Positions 27,414-35,988 of a DNA stretch of 64,000 bases are shown here, in pieces. The DNA is taken from NCBI RefSeq assembly GCF_032393985.1, contig NZ_CP135918.1, positions 6,201,724 through 6,265,723 of the forward strand, read 5' to 3'. Made by a program: the position numbers and the translations under genes. Below the pieces are notes generated by a model, which was not told the DNA's origin, searched no databases, and was given only the letters and a program-made list of their open reading frames with translations. Origin of the DNA: Fischerella sp. JS2 (GTDB taxonomy: Bacteria > Cyanobacteriota > Cyanobacteriia > Cyanobacteriales > Nostocaceae). Within the stretch, counting starts at the first letter, position 1; every line of letters starts with the position of its first letter.

Positions 27414-28319
27414 ATGACAAATGACTTATTCAAATCTGTCTATCCTGATGTGCTGGAATTTTGCCAAACTCATCTTCAGATGCAGCCCCAAGTTGTATCC
27501 GAGGTGTTGCGTAATGTGTGGCTACCTTTGGCTACAAAGTTAGTATCCCATCGACAGCAACTAAATCGTCCACTGATTCAAGGTATTTTGGGAGGACAAG
27601 GAACAGGTAAGACTACTTTGTGTCGGGTATTAGCTTTGATTCTTGAACAGTTGGGATATGATAGCCTGAGTTTGTCTTTGGATGACCTCTACAAAACCTA
27701 TCGCGATCGCCAAATTCTCAAACAGTATGATCCCCGCTTAATTTGGCGTGGTCCACCAGGAACTCATGATGTTGAGTTAGGCTTAACTGTACTAGACAAA
27801 ATTCGTAGCTGTGAACTGCCAGTGTCAGTGCCTCGCTTTGATAAGTCAGCATACAACGGTGCAGGTGATAGAACTACCCCAGAAATTGTGACAAATGCAG
27901 ACATTGTATTATTTGAAGGTTGGTTTGTTGGTGTACGCCCAATTGCTCCCAGTGCATTTGATCACCCACCGTCGCCGATTCTGACTCCCGAAGATCAAGC
28001 TTTTGCCCGTGATATCAATCATAAACTGCGTGATTATCTGCCACTGTGGGAAAGATTAGATAGCTTAATTGTGCTGTATCCCAAAGATTACCGACTTTCT
28101 CTAAAGTGGCGCCAACAAGCCGAACAGCAAATGATTGCTCTTGGTAAGCCAGGTATGACAGATACAGAAATTGAGAAATTTGTCAAGTATTTTTGGTGTT
28201 CTCTTCACCCAGAATTATTTATCAAACCCTTAGTTGAATCTCCAACACTAGTTGATTTAGTAATTGAAATCAACTCCGATCATAGTTTTGGTAATATCTA
28301 TACACCAAACAATTCATAA
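27414..28319 (+). CDS. glyK: D-glycerate 3-kinase (GLYK type)
   Basis: 301 residues of the plant/cyanobacterial glycerate kinase family with a P-loop (GILGGQGTGKTTLCRVL) near residue 60. Other marks are LSLDDLYKTYRDRQ, WRGPPGTHD and PRFDKSAYNGAGDR. It phosphorylates glycerate to 3-phosphoglycerate, the last step of photorespiration. The length and motifs agree with the family. No phosphoglycolate-cycle partner is adjacent. The start follows a heptamer repeat with no clear ribosome site. Confidence 0.93.
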   Translation: MTNDLFKSVYPDVLEFCQTHLQMQPQVVSEVLRNVWLPLATKLVSHRQQLNRPLIQGILGGQGTGKTTLCRVLALILEQLGYDSLSLSLDDLYKTYRDRQILKQYDPRLIWRGPPGTHDVELGLTVLDKIRSCELPVSVPRFDKSAYNGAGDRTTPEIVTNADIVLFEGWFVGVRPIAPSAFDHPPSPILTPEDQAFARDINHKLRDYLPLWERLDSLIVLYPKDYRLSLKWRQQAEQQMIALGKPGMTDTEIEKFVKYFWCSLHPELFIKPLVESPTLVDLVIEINSDHSFGNIYTPNNS

Positions 28320-28320
28320 T

Positions 28321-31300
28321 TCATAATTCATTACTTGCCAAAGCTTGATTAATATGACTGAGCAAATTTTCCATTGATATTGAGCGAGGCAAAACTTGGG
28401 TTGCGATCGCACCCACAGCATTTTCTAAGGACTGTTCCTGAGCAAGATCAGGATTTAATTGTTGATCTAGCACCAAAACGGGTGGCAATTTTACAGGTAA
28501 CTCTCCTAGTACTTTCAGGGCTGAGTATACTTCTTTTTTCAACCTAGATTCTTCTAAACAAATTAGCAACAAATCAACACTTTCGTGGCGGAGTTGTTGG
28601 AGCAATTCTTCCCAAGACCGACCTATCGTCGCTTTCAGTCCGGCTGTATGCAAATACTGAATTAATGCTTGGAACCACTCGGAACCACGAGAGATAGTCA
28701 GAGGTTTAAAGCCTTGCTGGGGAAAATCTGTGGCTTGAAAGTCTTTTTCCGTTTTCCTACTAGAGTGCTTGCGTTTGGCATCTGGCAAATCTGGCAGTGC
28801 TGCCAATTCTACTACTAAGATACTGGGAGGACAAGAAATACCAACTGCGATTTGCAACACTGATAATAAAGCATCTATTTTTTTATTATTATCGCTGTTG
28901 TTTGTGGGCGATCGCATTAAACAAGGAAACACGGACAAACCAGCTATTTGAGAAGCTATCTGTGTGGTTTTCACATCACAAGTAACCAACGGTAGAGTTG
29001 CCAAGCGAGGAAACTTACTTAGTTTTTGTAGATAAGCTGCTGCTGCTGGTACTTCTGCATCTAATAAAACCACATCAAACTGCCAGACTCTCGCTAGCAA
29101 TTCTGCCTGTTCAATATCATCTACTTCGATGATCCGATGTTGTAGTAGTAGGGGATATAAATCAAGAGTGTCTCTTTCAGGATGAACTAATCTGAGAATT
29201 CGCAGTGGGGTATGAAGTAGAGTTGCTTTAGCTTCTTTGTTGTGCTGCTTTTTTTGGGAAATTGTATACAAACTTTCTAATAGCGGTGCTAAAAATTGAG
29301 GTTCCACAGGTAAACTCAAAAAACCATCAGCACGATTAGCAAATGCTTGTTCTTTCTCAGCTGCCGTTGCTGTCACAATTACAGGAATGTGACGAGTTGT
29401 AGCATCAGATTTGAGTAAAGTTAGCACATCCCAACCGGAAAGCAGAGGTAATAAGGGATTAAGAAATACAGCTTTGGGTTGCAAACGACGGGCTTTTTCT
29501 ACAGCTTCACATCCTGAACGCGCAATTACTACTCGATAACCCAAACCTGTGAGTTGTTCGGTTAAATCTTCAATATACCGGGCAACTGCTTCTACAACCA
29601 ATACTAGTTGTTGAGAAGAACTAGAGTGATGGACTGTGGATGTCTGTCTTCGCCTCTGTTGTTCCCGCAAGCTTGGGGTGAGGTTGTAGTGAGGTGGTGG
29701 GGTGGTGGGGTGGGGTGAAATCTTTCTTCCCATCTCCCATTTTCCCATCGTCTTGCTTCCCATCTCCTCGTCTGGTAATCTTCCCACTTCTTTCGGAGGA
29801 CTCGGCGGTAATAACAAAGTAAACTGACTGCCTTTACCTTCACCAGATAAAAAGCTAACATCACCACCGTGGAGACGAGCAAGGGCCCTAGTTAAGACTA
29901 ACCCCAGTCCTGTACCTTCAAACTGGCGGGTCAGGGGATGTTCTAATTGTTGGAATTTTTGAAATATCAGATACTGTTGATGTTCAGGGATACCGATACC
30001 TGTGTCCCATACAGTAAATGTAATCCAACCTTCCCAGCGACTGACTCGCAGCCCGATTTCTCCTCCTGTTTCGGTGAATTTGAAGGCATTGGATAGCAGG
30101 TGTACTAGCATTTGCCGCAGGCGAAACTCATCTGCGACAATTTCTTCTAAACCTGGTTCTATAAAAAGACTGAATTTGTGTTCTTCTCCACCAGTTTCAG
30201 GATGAGAAGAGACGATGGTTTTGCGACTTTGGGCATGGATAGCTTTTGCCTCACCGACAGCGCGATCGCACACTGTACGAATATTAACAATTGCTAACAT
30301 CAGTTCCATTTGCCCGGTTTCCATACGGGTCAAATCCAAAATGTTATTGACCACACTCATCAAATGCCGTCCACTTTGATGAATTAGTCCAGCATAACGG
30401 GCTTGCCGCTCGTTGAGTTCTCCTAATTGTTGATCTACTAACAACCGCGATAATCCCAAAACCGCAGTTAGAGGAGTTTTTAACTCATGACTAATACAGG
30501 CTAAAAATTCATCTTTTAACCGATTTAGTTGCATCAAATCAGCATTTTTTGCTGCTAGTTCTTTACAAAGCTGCTGCTGTTCGGTGACATCTGTGGCTAA
30601 CATTAACCACAAGTCGGGGTTAACAGCTGTGTCTGAATCGGGATTTTTAACTTTTAGTTCTGGACTGTCTAAAGGAATTTTGGCAAATTGCCAGACTCTT
30701 TCTTGACCATTTTGTACTTCTACAACGCAGGTACAAGTTCCATGTTGGCTATCTAAAAAGCAGCGATTGACCTTAGAAGATAATTGTGTCGGTTGTTCTA
30801 ATGATGTAGGTAATTCTAAATACTGGCTTGTAGCTGTTGGTAGCAGTACTTCACTGCTAGTTGACATATCGTCTCGAATTAGAGTTTTCGCGGCTACGGG
30901 CTGAGCTTGATAATGATGGGTCTGATTAGTAGTGCTGTTATCAACTGACCTTTTGTGAGTATTATCTTCTAGGCTTTTGAGAGTTGCGGGAGTCAGCATT
31001 GCTTCTACTTGCTGTCTAACTCCTTCTGGATCTTTTAAAACTCCTAATTGCTGCCACCATGCTGGGTTTTGAGTTACAACCTTGCCTGTGTTAGTTTGCA
31101 GCATTAAAGGCCAGGGTAGTCTCTCTAAGAGTTGAATTAAAGGATGATTCGGCAATGGTGAAGATCCGAGCGTTGCCTGTTTTTCTTCCTTGGTAGGCTT
31201 AGCAACCACGGGTGTTTTGCGGCGACGGGTTTTGGCTTTGTTGGTAGTATTTTCGATTTGTGGTTGAATTTGTGTTCTTTGCCGAGCCACAAATTGCAGT

Positions 31301-31716
31301 AACCGTAAACTATCTATTAACCCTAAAAATTTACCTTCAGAGTCAATTAATGCCCAATCTCGGTTATTATTATTTTTGATCTGTTGCGATCGCAACAAAT
31401 AACTAAATTCCTCAACACCCCAGTCTGAGGGCAAATTTTGTATTGGTTGTATCAAACTTGCTCCCCAGCTTGTCAATGTTTGTTCTAAATCAAAAGACCC
31501 TGCTTTATTACTATTTGCTTGATTTGCTGCCAAAATTTCTGGTAGCAAATGGGCAGAGTAAATCACCCCGACAGGGTTTTGCTGCTCATTCAAAACTACC
31601 AAGCGATCGCACTGCTCTGTCTCAAAACTTTCCAACACAACCTTGAGAGTTGCTGTTTTTGAGCAGATGGGCACAGTACTGATAAATTCGTAGAGCGGGT
31701 ACTTTAACATTGACAT
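28321..31716 (-). CDS. Hybrid sensor histidine kinase with N-terminal CBS domains and degenerate receivers
   Basis: About 1,130 residues. Order: two CBS motifs (about 1-165), a PAS-like region (about 195-240), a HisKA domain with FLACISHELKTPLTAVLGLSRL, and an ATPase with NAFKFTETGG, DTGIGIP and GTGLGLVLTRALARL. Three receiver-like modules follow. In the first, the phosphoacceptor position reads VFLNPLLPLL (asparagine) and the acidic pair is VEA instead of DD. The second keeps LLDAEV but lacks other residues, and the third (LLLICLEES) lacks the aspartate. A repeat-derived insertion lies between the ATPase and first receiver. The gene faces away from kaiA, as a hybrid kinase does in Nostoc-type genomes. 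Starts at 31752 or 31710 are also possible. Confidence 0.88.
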   Translation of the reverse strand: MSMLKYPLYEFISTVPICSKTATLKVVLESFETEQCDRLVVLNEQQNPVGVIYSAHLLPEILAANQANSNKAGSFDLEQTLTSWGASLIQPIQNLPSDWGVEEFSYLLRSQQIKNNNNRDWALIDSEGKFLGLIDSLRLLQFVARQRTQIQPQIENTTNKAKTRRRKTPVVAKPTKEEKQATLGSSPLPNHPLIQLLERLPWPLMLQTNTGKVVTQNPAWWQQLGVLKDPEGVRQQVEAMLTPATLKSLEDNTHKRSVDNSTTNQTHHYQAQPVAAKTLIRDDMSTSSEVLLPTATSQYLELPTSLEQPTQLSSKVNRCFLDSQHGTCTCVVEVQNGQERVWQFAKIPLDSPELKVKNPDSDTAVNPDLWLMLATDVTEQQQLCKELAAKNADLMQLNRLKDEFLACISHELKTPLTAVLGLSRLLVDQQLGELNERQARYAGLIHQSGRHLMSVVNNILDLTRMETGQMELMLAIVNIRTVCDRAVGEAKAIHAQSRKTIVSSHPETGGEEHKFSLFIEPGLEEIVADEFRLRQMLVHLLSNAFKFTETGGEIGLRVSRWEGWITFTVWDTGIGIPEHQQYLIFQKFQQLEHPLTRQFEGTGLGLVLTRALARLHGGDVSFLSGEGKGSQFTLLLPPSPPKEVGRLPDEEMGSKTMGKWEMGRKISPHPTTPPPHYNLTPSLREQQRRRQTSTVHHSSSSQQLVLVVEAVARYIEDLTEQLTGLGYRVVIARSGCEAVEKARRLQPKAVFLNPLLPLLSGWDVLTLLKSDATTRHIPVIVTATAAEKEQAFANRADGFLSLPVEPQFLAPLLESLYTISQKKQHNKEAKATLLHTPLRILRLVHPERDTLDLYPLLLQHRIIEVDDIEQAELLARVWQFDVVLLDAEVPAAAAYLQKLSKFPRLATLPLVTCDVKTTQIASQIAGLSVFPCLMRSPTNNSDNNKKIDALLSVLQIAVGISCPPSILVVELAALPDLPDAKRKHSSRKTEKDFQATDFPQQGFKPLTISRGSEWFQALIQYLHTAGLKATIGRSWEELLQQLRHESVDLLLICLEESRLKKEVYSALKVLGELPVKLPPVLVLDQQLNPDLAQEQSLENAVGAIATQVLPRSISMENLLSHINQALASNEL

Positions 31717-33344
31717 AAGCTTTCGAGTATAATTCTCTCGGTGCGGAAACATCTAACATCACCAAGTAGCTAACCTGGTGCTGTTTGCGCTCCCAGCCAT
31801 ATCCTCACTTTGCCATTCGCGGTTATTAGGCGATTCAGGTTACAAGTGGGTTGAAAAACTCACCCTTACACCTGCTTCTCAAAGAGCTTTGGAAACCAGA
31901 AATTCAACCTTCCAAGTGTTTACGTGAGCGATGGCGTTTAACTTTGCTCTTTTTCGGTTTGATACTAACCTAGCCTACTAATCAGTAAGCTTAAGTACAT
32001 TTACAGGGGTCGTAATCCGAGTTTTGTTTCTTCGTAGTTCCCTAAACCTGAGAGAAAGGCAGCTATGCAGTAGGCAGAAGAAAAGAAAGTTTTTTCATTC
32101 GTTCTGGTTTATGCAGTTGCAAGATGGCTATTTAGTTCTTTGTGTTAGGAAAAGGTAAATCATAAAATTTTTTCCTAGACGCTTGACTTTTTGCCTACCA
32201 ACAAAGGAATTTGGGGAACTGTGTGTGCAGCGTGGAAAGAAATAATACAAAAGCTTCTGGCATTAGTGTTATTTCTTTTAGCCTAGCTACCGACCCCATA
32301 TCTCCACTTTTGCTGCTAAGCAGTTTGTATGAGCGATAACCACTGCTCAGAATTTAGCCTCCTGTTGCCAGTTGTGCTGCTGGTGTTAAAAAGCCTCTTT
32401 AGATAGCAACAACTAAAACAATTATGGCTCCAAAGATTCGCTAATAAACCTTTAGGAATTATAATGATTTAGAACGCGACAAACATTTAACTTAGTTTAA
32501 GTATCTTATCTAAGGAGTAAAACTAGAGAATCTGTATTTGGTTAGAGATGAAGGACAAGGGCAAAAGCCAGTCGATTTAGCATGAGACTAAATCTGTGTC
32601 AATTTTATATCTGCTGCGTCTATAAATAGAAATGTTTAATCGCAAGCATTAATGACTTAACATTTCCTCTGCACTAATCCCCTCCTCAAAATACAGTTCA
32701 ACTGCTTGCTTGAAATAGCATTTGTAACAGTTGTTAATAAGACTGTACAATTTGTTAAGAACCAAACTTTAGGTAACTTTACAAAATAACCATGCAGCTG
32801 ATGCGACTGTAAGATTGTTCGCTAAATTACCAATCATCCTTATTTACTGTTCTTAATTCGGTAAGTTTAGGAGGTGTATATATAGGAAACTGATTATGCT
32901 GTTTATTGCTCGGAATTTTCTTGAATCAGATGCTAGTAACGCTATGAGGAAAGTTAAACATTAGATCAAGGTAAAAAACATATCTATAATCTATATTTTT
33001 GAACTAGAAATTTAGTTGTAAGGTCAATTTATGCTTTAATCCACCAGAAAAATTTGGGTAAAACAACTCAAATAAACTATAACTCACTATTATTTAAGTG
33101 AAAATATGCAACACTAGTGACCAATGATTCCTCAATGGTACAAGCTCCTAGATTTATATGTGGAACCAATTCAAAATTTAAAATTGTTTGACTTGACAAA
33201 TAAGAAAGATTGTTATTCAGCAACTACCACTAATACAATATTGAAAAATATCATCTTTGACTGAAGAAAAAAATCAAAACCCAAGCGAATATTTCACATG
33301 TGAATAGATGTCAGCAGCCAGAACAGCAGAGTTTTTTTCACCAA
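31717..33344. other. Long noncoding region between the hybrid kinase and kaiA
   Basis: About 1.6 kb with no convincing gene. It must carry the kaiA promoter and the divergent kinase promoter. Because kaiA here lacks its N-terminal domain, this is where a lost pseudo-receiver could have left traces, but I saw none in any frame. It is AT-rich from 32600 on. AAGGAG near 32513 has no ORF behind it. Confidence 0.45.
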
Positions 33345-33650
33345 ATGACAAAAGCCGAACAACAGGCATTTTTACAGGAACTCAAATCAGATTACCGCCA
33401 GATTCTTATAGATTACTTTACCACAGACAAAACACTGAAGGAAAAAATTGATAAATTTATCAATGCAGTATTTTGTGCTAATATTCCTGTGCCGCAAATT
33501 ATAGAAATTCATATGGAACTAATTGATGAATTTTCCAAACAGCTAAAATTAGAAGGACGGAGCGACGAAACGTTACTAGACTATCGCTTGACCTTGATTG
33601 ATATCCTTGCTCACTTGTGTGAACTTTATCGGCGATCGCTTCCGAAGTAA
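33345..33650 (+). CDS. kaiA: Circadian clock protein KaiA, short form
   Basis: About 101 residues that correspond to the C-terminal KaiC-binding dimerisation domain only. The signature stretch is IEIHMELIDEFSKQL and YRLTLIDILAHLCELYRR. Long KaiA proteins have an additional N-terminal pseudo-receiver of about 135 residues; it is absent, as in Nostoc sp. PCC 7120. The frame is open to a GTG at 33300 (116 residues) and is blocked by a stop at 33258. KaiA stimulates KaiC autophosphorylation. kaiB follows after 300 bases. Confidence 0.92.
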   Translation: MTKAEQQAFLQELKSDYRQILIDYFTTDKTLKEKIDKFINAVFCANIPVPQIIEIHMELIDEFSKQLKLEGRSDETLLDYRLTLIDILAHLCELYRRSLPK

Positions 33651-33950
33651 ATTCAGATTGATCAAGACTTGCAGATGGTTGACATAAAAGAGTTGAAGCG
33701 CACACTCGACCAGTATCGCTACACAGAATTAAAAGTAAAAAATTTAAACAACCAAGTTTGGTGTGTTTCTAACGAAGTTTGGGGTGAGATCTCGATCTCC
33801 GTCGCGTTGTACTAGTATAGGGAAGCAGAAGGCACGAAGCCTAAATTAAGTCAAAGTTAAGCTTTTTGTCTTTAAGCCGTAGGTTTGCCGTCGTGAGCAG
33901 CTAGCACCGAAAGCTGCTGTCTTTACTTTATTATCCCTAACTCTAGCTTT
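33651..33950 (+). promoter_or_regulatory. Probable kaiBC promoter region
   Basis: A 300-base spacer without a gene. kaiBC have their own promoter in Synechococcus elongatus. A TTGACA lies at 33678-33683, and a perfect dyad GAGATC-TC-GATCTC lies at 33786-33799, about 150 bases before kaiB. Assignment of promoter elements is inference. Confidence 0.4.
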
Positions 33951-34271
33951 ATGAAGAAAATAAAAAAGACTTATGTTCTCAAGTTGTACGTAGCAGGGAA
34001 TACTGCCAATTCAGTCATGGCACTAAGAACACTTAAAAACATATTAGAACAAGAATTTAAAGGAGTTTATACTCTCAAAGTCATAGACGTACTCAAAAAT
34101 CCACAATTGGCAGAAGAAGATAAAATATTAGCCACACCAACATTATCTAAAATATTGCCTCCACCAGTTCGGAAAATTATTGGTGATTTATCAGACAGAG
34201 AAAGAGTATTGATTGGTTTAGACTTACTTTATGAAGAGTTAACAGAAGACGAACAATTCCAAGCAGAATAG
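33951..34271 (+). CDS. kaiB: Circadian clock protein KaiB
   Basis: 106 residues, thioredoxin-like, fold-switching protein that binds phosphorylated KaiC and inactivates KaiA. Marks are [41 protein letters not shown] with the cis-proline region and RVLIGLDLL. Length and motifs are normal. kaiC begins about 83 bases later. Confidence 0.98.
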   Translation: MKKIKKTYVLKLYVAGNTANSVMALRTLKNILEQEFKGVYTLKVIDVLKNPQLAEEDKILATPTLSKILPPPVRKIIGDLSDRERVLIGLDLLYEELTEDEQFQAE

Positions 34272-34354
34272 ATTATATAAATAGATAAAACTAAGTCTCA
34301 ACATTTATTAATATAATAACTGGGTTGAATTCCCATTTGTTAAGTATAAAAAAG

Positions 34355-35923
34355 ATGAGAGAAAAAGACCAACAAGAGAAAAACAATGCACCTCTATTTG
34401 GTGGTGTAGAAAAAATTCGTACGATGATAGAGGGGTTTGACGACATTAGTCATGGTGGATTACCTGTAGGTAGAACTACTCTGGTCAGTGGTACCTCTGG
34501 AACTGGCAAAACTTTATTTTCTCTCCAGTTTCTTTTCAACGGTATTAGCTATTTTGAAGAACCAGGGGTGTTCGTCACTTTTGAAGAATCGCCCTATGAC
34601 ATCATAAAAAACGCGTATATTTTTGGTTGGGATTTGCAAGGTCTAATCAACGATGGGAAATTATTTATCTTGGATGCTTCTCCTGACCCAGAAGGACAAG
34701 ATATTGTTGGTAACTTTGACCTCTCAGCCTTAATCGAACGTTTGCAATATGCCATTCGCAAATATAAAGCTAAAAGAGTAGCGATCGACTCCATCACAGC
34801 CGTATTTCAGCAATACGAGGCTATTGGAGTAGTACGACGCGAAATTTTCCGTTTGGTAGCCCGACTCAAACAACTTAATGTTACAACTATCATCACCACA
34901 GAACGTACCGAGGAGTATGGCCCAGTTGCTTGTTTTGGGGTAGAAGAATTTGTTTCCGACAACGTAGTAATTGTCCGCAACGTCTTGGAAGGGGAGCGTC
35001 GTCGTCGTACCGCCGAAATTTTGAAATTGCGTGGCACAACACACATGAAAGGCGAATATCCTTTCACAATTACAAATGAAGGAGTCAATATTTTCCCACT
35101 TGGGGCAATGCGCTTAACTCAAAGGTCTTCCAACATACGTGTATCTTCTGGAGTTAAAACCTTAGATGATATGTGTGGTGGTGGTTTCTTTAAAGATTCA
35201 ATCATTTTGACAACAGGAGCTACAGGAACAGGTAAGACATTATTAGTCAGTAAATTTTTGCAAAATGGCTGCCAAAACGGCGAACGGGCAATACTATTTG
35301 CCTACGAAGAATCGCGCGCTCAACTCTCACGTAACGCCTCATCTTGGGGGATAGAGTTTGAGGATTTAGAACGTCAAGGATTGCTGAAAATAATTTGTAC
35401 CTATCCGGAATCAACTGGCTTAGAAGACCACTTACAAATTATTAAGTCAGAAATTGCTGATTTTAAACCTTCTCGAATTGCCATTGATTCGCTCTCGGCG
35501 TTAGCACGAGGTGTGAGTAATAATGCATTCCGACAATTTGTAATTGGTGTCACGGGTTACGCCAAACAAGAAGAAATCACAGGCTTTTTTACTAATACAA
35601 CCGATCAATTTATGGGTTCGCATTCGATTACCGACTCCCATATCTCCACAATTACTGACACCATTTTGATGTTGCAGTATGTAGAAATTCGTGGAGAAAT
35701 GGCACGGGCAATCAATGTATTTAAAATGCGCGGCTCTTGGCACGACAAGGGTATTCGCGAATACAATATCACAGCAGATGGCCCGGAAATTAAAGATTCT
35801 TTCCGCAATTATGAAAGAATTGTCAGCGGAGCGCCGACTCGCGTTAGTATCGATGAAAAAGCTGAACTGTCTCGCATTGTCAAGAGTTTTCAAGACAAAG
35901 ACAGCAGTGATGCTTCCAGTTAG
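34355..35923 (+). CDS. kaiC: Circadian clock ATPase/kinase KaiC
   Basis: About 522 residues with two RecA-like domains. Walker A motifs are SGTSGTGKTL (CI) and TGATGTGKTL (CII), and catalytic glutamates lie in TFEESP and YEESRAQ. The autophosphorylated serine/threonine pair is kept in DSHISTIT near residue 430. The TTG at 34325 gives ten more residues, but the ATG at 34355 fits the known N-terminus better. KaiC is the core of the protein oscillator. hgdD follows after 65 bases. Confidence 0.98.
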   Translation: MREKDQQEKNNAPLFGGVEKIRTMIEGFDDISHGGLPVGRTTLVSGTSGTGKTLFSLQFLFNGISYFEEPGVFVTFEESPYDIIKNAYIFGWDLQGLINDGKLFILDASPDPEGQDIVGNFDLSALIERLQYAIRKYKAKRVAIDSITAVFQQYEAIGVVRREIFRLVARLKQLNVTTIITTERTEEYGPVACFGVEEFVSDNVVIVRNVLEGERRRRTAEILKLRGTTHMKGEYPFTITNEGVNIFPLGAMRLTQRSSNIRVSSGVKTLDDMCGGGFFKDSIILTTGATGTGKTLLVSKFLQNGCQNGERAILFAYEESRAQLSRNASSWGIEFEDLERQGLLKIICTYPESTGLEDHLQIIKSEIADFKPSRIAIDSLSALARGVSNNAFRQFVIGVTGYAKQEEITGFFTNTTDQFMGSHSITDSHISTITDTILMLQYVEIRGEMARAINVFKMRGSWHDKGIREYNITADGPEIKDSFRNYERIVSGAPTRVSIDEKAELSRIVKSFQDKDSSDASS

Positions 35924-35988
35924 CCTCGTGTTATATTCTGTGTGAAAAAACGGTATGAAGCCGCCTTATTTTTGTGTGAGGGGATGCG

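Noticed and set aside
33300-33344. Longer KaiA from GTG 33300
   Set aside because: It is possible, but the extra 15 residues have no ribosome site and the ATG at 33345 gives the usual length for the short KaiA form. Kept only as an alternative.
34594-35893. Several minus-strand frames inside kaiC
   Set aside because: They are antisense shadows of a highly conserved gene, with no ribosome sites.
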